Positions 1 to 5,048 of a DNA stretch of 11,544 nt are shown piece after piece. The position numbers and the translations under genes were made by a program. The notes below the pieces were generated by a model, which made no database searches, had not been told where the DNA came from, and worked only from the letters and a program-made list of their open reading frames with translations. The DNA lies in NCBI GenBank assembly GCA_036985955.1, contig BTQQ01000045.1, forward strand, positions 1 to 11,544. The letters are read 5' to 3'. Source of the stretch: JAUZQZ01 sp036985955. GTDB lineage: Bacteria; Pseudomonadota; Zetaproteobacteria; Mariprofundales; Mariprofundaceae. Position 1 is the stretch's first letter; the number at the start of each line of letters is the position of its first letter.

Positions 1-14
1 CCGGTCGAAACCGG
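1..14 (-). other. UUCG-loop hairpin after rplT
   Basis: In the transcript (minus strand) this reads CCGGU-UUCG-ACCGG: a perfect 5-bp stem closed by a UUCG loop, starting 13 nt past the rplT stop. It lies at the window edge, so whether a U-run follows (terminator) or another gene follows (in many proteobacteria pheS comes after rplT) cannot be seen. It could be a terminator stem, a processing or stability hairpin in the operon, or chance. Confidence 0.4.
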
Positions 15-26
15 ATAAGTGTTATT

Positions 27-383
27 TTACTGAATCTGTGTGCGAACTGTTTCTGCCAGCTTCGCAAAACCTGCCGCATCACGTACGGCGATATCAGCCA
101 GCACCTTGCGATCCAGTTCGATTCCCGCCTCGGAAAGGCCGTGCATGAATCGTGAATAGGAAAGACCGTTAATCCTCGCAGCAGCATTAATGCGGGCAAT
201 CCACAGGCGGCGAAACTCACGCTTCTTAACCTTGCGATCACGGTAGGCATACTGCCGGGCCTTATCCACGGCTTGCGTGGCAACACGGAAACAACTCTTG
301 CGGCGGCCACGATACCCTTTGGCTGCCTTGATAACCTTTTTGTGGCGGGCATGCGCCTGAACACGGGAATTTACACGGGCCAT
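27..383 (-). CDS. rplT: 50S ribosomal protein L20
   Basis: This encodes large-subunit protein L20, which binds 23S rRNA and is needed early in 50S assembly. The product is 118 residues, the usual family length. It is very basic and has the characteristic N-terminus MARVNSRVQAHARHKKVIKAAKG, a long basic helix that runs through YRGRRKSCFRVATQAV, and a globular C-terminal half with RINAAARINGLSYSRFM. The ATG has a good ribosome site (AGGAGA, 7 nt upstream). The gene follows rpmI by 26 nt in the same operon. In E. coli L20 represses translation of rpmI and its own gene by binding their mRNA. Whether this holds here cannot be read directly from the sequence. Confidence 0.98.
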   Translation of the reverse strand: MARVNSRVQAHARHKKVIKAAKGYRGRRKSCFRVATQAVDKARQYAYRDRKVKKREFRRLWIARINAAARINGLSYSRFMHGLSEAGIELDRKVLADIAVRDAAGFAKLAETVRTQIQ

Positions 384-409
384 CGTCTATCTCCTGTTAC
401 AATCAATAC

Positions 410-607
410 TTACTTGTACGGAACCAGTCGGCCCAGCGAACGCACATCGGCGGGGGCCACCAACTCGGTTCCACGGAAAGCACGCTTCCGCTTTTGCGAC
501 TTCTTGGTCAAAATATGGTTGGCAAAAGCATTGTTACGCTTCCATTTGCCGCGCCCGGTTTTGGAAAACCGTTTTGCAGCGCCACTGTTTGATTTCATTT
601 TAGGCAT
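410..607 (-). CDS. rpmI: 50S ribosomal protein L35
   Basis: This encodes ribosomal protein L35, a small basic component of the 50S subunit. At 65 residues it matches the E. coli length. It carries the family hallmarks: MPKMKSNSGAAKRF at the N-terminus, a central NHILTKKSQKRKRAFRG stretch, and the C-terminal end RLVPYK. The start is ATG with a modest AGG-type ribosome site 7 nt upstream. It sits 28 nt after infC and 26 nt before rplT, the conserved infC-rpmI-rplT order. No separate promoter was seen, so it is probably made from the thrS or infC transcript. Confidence 0.98.
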   Translation of the reverse strand: MPKMKSNSGAAKRFSKTGRGKWKRNNAFANHILTKKSQKRKRAFRGTELVAPADVRSLGRLVPYK

Positions 608-635
608 GTTCGACCTGCTTCTTTATTTTTTGTAA

Positions 636-1151
636 CTATTTTTTCAGCGGTCCGATGACCATAATCATCTGCCGCCCTTCCATATTGGGCATATTCTCAA
701 CCTTGCCCAAATCCTTTAAATCTTCAGCGATCTTCTTTAAATGCTCGGCGCCACGCGAAGCATAGACCATTTCCCTGCCGCGAAACCGCATGGAAATTTT
801 CACTTTGTTTCCATCCTCCAGAAACTTGCGCGCACGTCTCATTTTAATATCCATATCATTCTGATCCGTGCTGGCGCGCACTTTCACTTCCTTGGTCTGT
901 ACAATATGCTGTTTCTTCCTGGCAAGGTTGGCCTTTTTACTCTGCTCATACTTGAACTTTCCATAGTCCATCACCTTGCATACCGGCGGGTCGGCATTCG
1001 GTGATATCATCACCAAATCAAGTCCTTTCCCTTCCGCCTCGACAATTGCCTGCGCCAGCGGTAAAACACCAACCTGTTCCCCATCACTGCCAATCACCCG
1101 GACCCTGCTGGCCTCAATGTCATGATTGACCGGTAATTCCTTTTTAGCGAT
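636..1151 (-). CDS. infC: Translation initiation factor IF-3, ATC start
   Basis: IF-3 binds the 30S subunit, prevents premature subunit joining and checks start-codon and initiator-tRNA pairing. With the start proposed here the product is 171 residues, normal for the family. The N-domain runs to about residue 80, with SPNADPPVCKVMDYGKF near residues 50-66. A lysine-rich linker follows, then a C-domain with RFRGREM (about 122-128) and GRQMIMVIGP near the end. An internal GTG at 1097 would give only 153 residues and cut off the conserved N-terminal stretch KKELPVNHDIEASRVRV. Reading upstream in frame there is no ATG, GTG or TTG before a TGA, but an ATC at 1151-1149 follows GAGAGGGGG at good spacing. 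Rare AUU/AUC starts are a known trait of infC and let IF-3 repress its own translation. The gene begins 29 nt after thrS. Confidence 0.96.
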   Translation of the reverse strand: MAKKELPVNHDIEASRVRVIGSDGEQVGVLPLAQAIVEAEGKGLDLVMISPNADPPVCKVMDYGKFKYEQSKKANLARKKQHIVQTKEVKVRASTDQNDMDIKMRRARKFLEDGNKVKISMRFRGREMVYASRGAEHLKKIAEDLKDLGKVENMPNMEGRQMIMVIGPLKK

Positions 1152-1166
1152 GAAAGCCCCCTCTCA
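1149..1166 (-). promoter_or_regulatory. infC ribosome binding site and ATC start codon
   Basis: The transcript reads GAGAGGGGG, then CTTTC, then ATC. The GAGG core ends 8 nt before the ATC, and the first in-frame stop upstream is the TGA just before this purine block. This forces initiation either at ATC or at a GTG 18 codons downstream. The conserved IF-3 N-terminus favours ATC. Confidence 0.85.
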
Positions 1167-1180
1167 GTGTTTTATTCAAT

Positions 1181-3085
1181 CTATTCATACTCCTCTCGCA
1201 TACGCCGCATCTCGTCCAGCCATGCATCCAGCGGTATTGAACCGAGGTTTTCACCCTTCAGATTGCGAACCGCTACTGTTTTTTCCTCACGCTCCCGATC
1301 ACCCACCACCAAAATAAAGGGCACGCGTTGCAGCGTAAGGGCGCGCACTTTATAGCCCACCTTCTCATTGCGCAAGTCCGTATCCACCCTGAAACCGGCC
1401 TGACGCATGGCATCGTGGACTTCCACCGCATAATCTGCCTGTGCATCCGTGATATTGCACACCACCGCTTGCACCGGCGCCAGCCAGAACGGGAACTTTC
1501 CCTCATAATGTTCGATAAGAATGCCGATAAAGCGTTCCATCGAACCCAGAATGGCCCGGTGCAGCATCACCGGCGTCTGGCGGGAGGAATCCTCAGCGAC
1601 ATATTCAGCGTCCAATCGCCCCGGCATGGAGAAATCCACCTGAATCGTACCGCACTGCCACACGCGGCCCAGGCAATCCCTCAGCGAAAACTCGATCTTC
1701 GGCCCATAAAAGGCACCTTCACCGGGATTTTCGCCATACTCAATACCCTTGGTCCGCAAGGCCTGATGCAAGGCCGCTTCCGCCTTATCCCACTGTTCAT
1801 CCGTACCCACCCGCTTGTCCGGCCGGTCGGACAGAAAAATGATGATATCCTCAAAACCGAACCGTTTATATACCTCATAAGTCAAATCAATAAAATGGCA
1901 AACTTCGTCCTGAATCTGCCCCTCAGTGCAGAAAATATGCGCATCGTCCTGTACAAAATTCCTCAACCGCATCAGCCCATGCAACGTGCCGGATGGTTCA
2001 TTGCGGTGGCAGGAGCCGAACTCGGCCAGTCTCAGCGGCAGGTCACGGTAGGAATGCAGCGTCTGGTTAAACACCTGGATATGACACGGGCAGTTCATCG
2101 GTTTGATGGCGTAATCCCGGTTCTCCGTGTGTGTCGTAAACATCTCGTCATGGAACTTGTCCCAGTGTCCGGACCGCTCCCATAATTTCCTGTCCACGAC
2201 CTGTGGAGTTTTGATTTCCTTATAACCATTGTCGCACATCACTGCACGGATTTCATTCTCCACTACCTGCCACAAACTCCAGCCCTTCGGATGCCAGAAC
2301 ACCATGCCCGGCGCTTCCTGCTGCAAGTGGAAGAGTTCGAGCGATTTGGCCAGCTTGCGGTGATCGCGCTTCTCGGCCTCTTCCAGACGATGCAGGTAGG
2401 CTTTCAAATCAGATTTTGATGCCCATGCCGTACCATAAATCCGTTGCAACTGCTCATTGTCGGAGTTACCTTCCCAGTAAGCGCCAGCCACCTTCATCAG
2501 CTTAAAATACTTTAGCACACCGGTGTTCGGCACATGCGGGCCACGGCAAAGATCGGACCACTCGCCCTGCTTATACAGGCTGACGGTTTCACCTTGCGGA
2601 ATACGGGCAATCAGCCTGGCCTTATAGCTTTCACCGATTTCCTCAAAATGGGAAATCGCCTCGTCACGATCCCATTCTTCACGACTGATATCGAGCTTGC
2701 GATTCGAAATCTCACGCATCTTCTCTTCGATCTTCTGCAAATCCTCCGGCGTAAAAGCACGCTCAAAAGAAAAATCATAGTAAAACCCATCCTCAATCAC
2801 CGGCCCGATCGTCACCTGTGATTTCGGAAACAATTCCTGCACCGCCATGGCCATCAAATGTGAAGTGGAGTGCCGGATAATATCCAGTCCTTCATCGGAC
2901 TTATCGGTAATCAGGGAAACTTCATCACCATCGTGCAACACATACGTAGTATCCACCTGCTTGCCGTTCACCGTAGCGGCAATCGTCGCCCTCGCCAGGC
3001 CGGGGCCAATATCGGCGGCCAGATCATAGGCGGTTGCGCCCTCGTTCAGGGTACGGCTTGAACCGTCAGGCAATTGAACATTCAT
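1181..3085 (-). CDS. thrS: Threonyl-tRNA synthetase
   Basis: This enzyme charges tRNA-Thr with threonine and edits mischarged Ser-tRNA-Thr. It is a cytoplasmic class II synthetase of 634 residues, close to E. coli ThrRS at 642. Domains in order are a TGS domain (1 to about 60), an editing domain with HSTSH (His72, His76) and DLCRGPH (Cys180, His184), the catalytic core, and a C-terminal anticodon-binding domain (about 535-634). In the core, motif 2 is FGSCHRNEPSGTLHG and motif 3 is GSMERF (514-519). The catalytic zinc ligands match E. coli Cys334/His385/His511 as Cys332, His383 and His509. The start is ATG with a perfect AGGAGG, though the 11-nt spacing is a little long. A structured leader precedes it, and infC follows after 29 nt. 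In E. coli thrS is autoregulated through a tRNA-like operator; I could not find an obvious Thr-anticodon mimic here. Confidence 0.98.
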   Translation of the reverse strand: MNVQLPDGSSRTLNEGATAYDLAADIGPGLARATIAATVNGKQVDTTYVLHDGDEVSLITDKSDEGLDIIRHSTSHLMAMAVQELFPKSQVTIGPVIEDGFYYDFSFERAFTPEDLQKIEEKMREISNRKLDISREEWDRDEAISHFEEIGESYKARLIARIPQGETVSLYKQGEWSDLCRGPHVPNTGVLKYFKLMKVAGAYWEGNSDNEQLQRIYGTAWASKSDLKAYLHRLEEAEKRDHRKLAKSLELFHLQQEAPGMVFWHPKGWSLWQVVENEIRAVMCDNGYKEIKTPQVVDRKLWERSGHWDKFHDEMFTTHTENRDYAIKPMNCPCHIQVFNQTLHSYRDLPLRLAEFGSCHRNEPSGTLHGLMRLRNFVQDDAHIFCTEGQIQDEVCHFIDLTYEVYKRFGFEDIIIFLSDRPDKRVGTDEQWDKAEAALHQALRTKGIEYGENPGEGAFYGPKIEFSLRDCLGRVWQCGTIQVDFSMPGRLDAEYVAEDSSRQTPVMLHRAILGSMERFIGILIEHYEGKFPFWLAPVQAVVCNITDAQADYAVEVHDAMRQAGFRVDTDLRNEKVGYKVRALTLQRVPFILVVGDREREEKTVAVRNLKGENLGSIPLDAWLDEMRRMREEYE

Positions 3086-3096
3086 GGTGATGCATT

Positions 3097-3102
3097 CCTC
3101 CT
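3097..3102 (-). promoter_or_regulatory. thrS Shine-Dalgarno site
   Basis: A perfect AGGAGG lies 11 nt before the thrS ATG. It overlaps the TAG stop of a possible 18-codon leader ORF (TAGGAGG), so a ribosome finishing that ORF would sit directly on this site. Confidence 0.75.
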
Positions 3103-3157
3103 AGGTTTGAGTGCTGCATCCTATCGCCAAAGGCTGATACGCCAAGGCCGAACTCAT
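3101..3157 (-). CDS. Possible thrS leader peptide (18 aa)
   Basis: A short open frame in the thrS leader encodes MSSALAYQPLAIGCSTQT. Its ATG lies in the loop of the 3141-3173 hairpin, and its TAG overlaps the thrS Shine-Dalgarno sequence. Two of its last three codons are threonine (ACT, CAA, ACC), the amino acid of the downstream synthetase. Only a weak AGGG precedes the ATG, and two Thr codons are few for classical attenuation. This may be chance. If it is real it could couple or tune thrS translation. Confidence 0.2.
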   Translation of the reverse strand: MSSALAYQPLAIGCSTQT

Positions 3158-3173
3158 TTAGTTCGGCCCTGGC
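3141..3173 (-). promoter_or_regulatory. 13-bp hairpin in thrS leader
   Basis: GCCAGGGCCGAAC pairs with GTTCGGCCTTGGC around a 7-nt loop TAAATGA: 13 pairs with one G-U. No U-run follows on either strand, so it is not a standard intrinsic terminator. It lies between tRNA-Val and thrS. A near repeat of the 3' arm (GCCTTTGGCG after GCCTTGGCG) lies just downstream and could form an alternative pairing with the 5' arm. Possible roles are a regulatory leader of thrS, a processing site that separates tRNA from mRNA, or a factor-assisted terminator. Confidence 0.5.
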
Positions 3174-3191
3174 ATCAAAGAATTGTGAAAA

Positions 3192-3266
<75 letters not shown>

Positions 3267-3296
3267 ATAACGGGCAATCCCCTGTGAGGGTCGCGA

Positions 3297-3325
3297 AGAG
3301 TATGGTTGCCCCCTCGTATGGTCAA
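3297..3325 (-). promoter_or_regulatory. Putative sigma70 promoter of tRNA-Val
   Basis: TTGACC (-35, complement at 3320-3325), a 17-nt spacer and TACTCT (-10, 3297-3302) stand about 30 nt upstream of the mature tRNA 5' end. A slightly shifted -10, CATACT, is also possible. The bases just after the -10 are GC-rich (TCGCGACCC), like the discriminator of stringently controlled stable-RNA promoters. The transcript may continue into thrS, since no U-tract terminator is seen after the tRNA. Confidence 0.6.
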
Positions 3326-3422
3326 GTTGGTAATAAACGACCGCAGGCAACTGTAGGAAGTGCTGGTTAATTCTGAAATGGTGCGGGATCATTTGCGATT
3401 AGTTCCCCGATATTAATCCACA

Positions 3423-4919
3423 TCACTCCTTCCGCCTGAGATAATCCACCACCAGCCGGACGCCTGCGCCAGTCGCACCTTTGGCCGAAATGTCGGTTCC
3501 TTTCATGTTCCATGCCGTGCCTGCAATATCAAGATGTGCCCACGGGATGTCGTCGACAAAACGGGAAAGGAAACAGGCGGCAGTGATCGTGCCAGCTTCA
3601 CGGCCGCCGATATTTTTAATGTCGGCAATGTGGGATTTGATCTGGTCCTGATATTCTTCAAACAGCGGTAGTTCCCACACACGATCATGGGTATGATCGC
3701 CGGACGTCTTCAGGCCCTTTTTCACCTTTTCTCCGGTTCCCAACAAGCCCGTCGCCTGCGAACCCAGCGCAATCACGCAAGCACCCGTCAGGGTTGCAAA
3801 ATCAATGATCTCGGCAGGCTTCTGCTCAGCGGCATAGGCCAATGCATCGGATAGAATAATCCGTCCTTCGGCATCGGTATTCTGCACCTCAATGGTCAGG
3901 CCCTTATAAGAAGTCACGATATCACCCGGCTTGTACGCCGCTGATCCAAGCAGGTTTTCGGTCGAGACAATCACGCCCAGCAAATTGACCGGCAGGTTCA
4001 TCTCGATCACCGCTTTGAAGATACCAAGAACAGCGGCCGAACCGCACATATCGAACTTCATTTCATCCATCTGTGCCGCCGGTTTGATGGAAATACCACC
4101 GGCATCAAACGTCAAGCCCTTGCCGACCAGAGCCACCGGCGCAGTACCCTTCTTTCCACCCTGATATTCCAGCACGATAAAACGTGGCTCTTTGGCCGAC
4201 CCCTGATTCACGGCAAGCAGTGCGGTAAACCCGGCTTTTTCGATCGCCGCCTTGTCCATGACTGTCACTTTCAGCTTTTGATGTTTCAACGCAGACGCCT
4301 GCTCACCAAGAAATTCCGGCGTGCAAACATTGCCCGGCTCGTTGGCCAGATCGCGGGCAAAGTTTGTTCCCGTGCTGACAGCACGCGCGTTGGCCAATGC
4401 TCCATCCGCGCTCTCTAAATCCCGCCTCGACGAAATCATAATCGTGACGGAGCGCAGTGCTCGTTTGTTCTCTTTCTTCTCCGTCTGATACTTGTCGAAT
4501 GCGTACAAACCCAGCCAGACACCCTCGGCCACAGCCTGCACCTTATCCGACAGACTGGCACCGCGCACATTCAATTCGGGAAGATAAAATGACACATCCC
4601 GGGCGCCGCCTTTATCCAGTTTACGCGCCGCCGTAGCTGCCAGACGCCGTAAGCCATGCAGGGTGAGTTTCCGTTCATCCCCTGTGCCGATCAGCATCAC
4701 CCGCTGGGTGTACGTACCTTCCACGTGATACAGCGTACGCGATGTGTTGAATGCACCCGAAATATCAAATTTACGCAGAAAATCGGGCAGCACCTTGCCG
4801 GTCGCCTGTTGAAATGCCTTGCCGGACTCGGTCAGCTTACGCCCATCCAGCAACGGCAACACCACCGCATCATCACGTTGTTTGGCGGCAGCGCCTGCCT
4901 TGACATCAATCTTGATCAT
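3423..4919 (-). CDS. pepA: Leucyl aminopeptidase (M17 family, PepA-type)
   Basis: This is a cytoplasmic two-metal aminopeptidase that removes N-terminal residues, preferring leucine, from peptides. Family members form hexamers. The product is 498 residues, the normal length. The N-terminal third is the variable macro-like domain, and the C-terminal catalytic domain begins near residue 180. The metal ligands and catalytic residues match E. coli PepA: VGKGLTFDAGG gives Lys267 and Asp272, then Lys279, Asp290 in MKFDM, and the M17 signature NTDAEGR supplies Asp349, Glu351 and Arg353. The ATG has GAGGAG 5 nt upstream. Upstream of it stand a weak terminator after glnE and a perfect palindrome, so it probably has its own promoter. 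E. coli PepA also binds DNA (Xer recombination, carAB control); nothing here tests that role. Confidence 0.97.
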   Translation of the reverse strand: MIKIDVKAGAAAKQRDDAVVLPLLDGRKLTESGKAFQQATGKVLPDFLRKFDISGAFNTSRTLYHVEGTYTQRVMLIGTGDERKLTLHGLRRLAATAARKLDKGGARDVSFYLPELNVRGASLSDKVQAVAEGVWLGLYAFDKYQTEKKENKRALRSVTIMISSRRDLESADGALANARAVSTGTNFARDLANEPGNVCTPEFLGEQASALKHQKLKVTVMDKAAIEKAGFTALLAVNQGSAKEPRFIVLEYQGGKKGTAPVALVGKGLTFDAGGISIKPAAQMDEMKFDMCGSAAVLGIFKAVIEMNLPVNLLGVIVSTENLLGSAAYKPGDIVTSYKGLTIEVQNTDAEGRIILSDALAYAAEQKPAEIIDFATLTGACVIALGSQATGLLGTGEKVKKGLKTSGDHTHDRVWELPLFEEYQDQIKSHIADIKNIGGREAGTITAACFLSRFVDDIPWAHLDIAGTAWNMKGTDISAKGATGAGVRLVVDYLRRKE

Positions 4920-4955
4920 TTATGCTCCTCGGGATAAAGGTTATTTTGAGAGTAA

Positions 4956-4977
4956 TTACATTTTGTAAAAAATGTAA
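4956..4977. promoter_or_regulatory. Perfect 9-bp inverted repeat upstream of pepA (possible operator)
   Basis: TTACATTTT, 4 bp (GTAA on the plus strand), then AAAATGTAA: 18 of 22 bases in perfect dyad symmetry. A smaller nested palindrome, TTACA-TTT-TGTAA, occupies 4956-4968. It ends 37 nt before the pepA ATG, within the expected promoter region, and contains TTTACA, which could serve as a -35. It does not match Fur, FNR, CRP or NtrC consensus well. AT-rich symmetry could also be chance or a weak RNA hairpin. Confidence 0.4.
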
Positions 4978-5015
4978 GGTTTTCAGGAAAACTGTGGGAA
5001 TCATAGTATTTTAAA

Positions 5016-5043
5016 CAAAAAATAAAAACAGCCTTTTGTGGCC
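5016..5043 (-). terminator. Weak intrinsic terminator after glnE
   Basis: Just past the glnE stop the transcript reads GGCC-ACAAAA-GGCT followed by GTTTTTTATTTTTG. The stem is only 4 bp with a terminal G-U, but the U-rich run is long. It fits the end of the glnE transcript, although the short stem makes efficient termination uncertain. Confidence 0.4.
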
Positions 5044-5048
5044 TCATC

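Noticed and set aside
1328..2185. 285-codon open frame on the plus strand inside thrS
   Set aside because: It lies antisense to the highly conserved ThrRS catalytic core. The translation has no recognisable domain and no ribosome site was noted; it is a by-product of thrS codon use.
3141..3173. Intrinsic terminator between tRNA-Val and thrS
   Set aside because: The stem is strong, but neither strand has a U-run after it, so it is listed as a hairpin of unknown role.
3267..3312. GGGCAA...TTGCCC inverted repeat between the tRNA and its promoter
   Set aside because: The arms are only 6 bp and about 30 bp apart in a GC-rich stretch; this is expected by chance.
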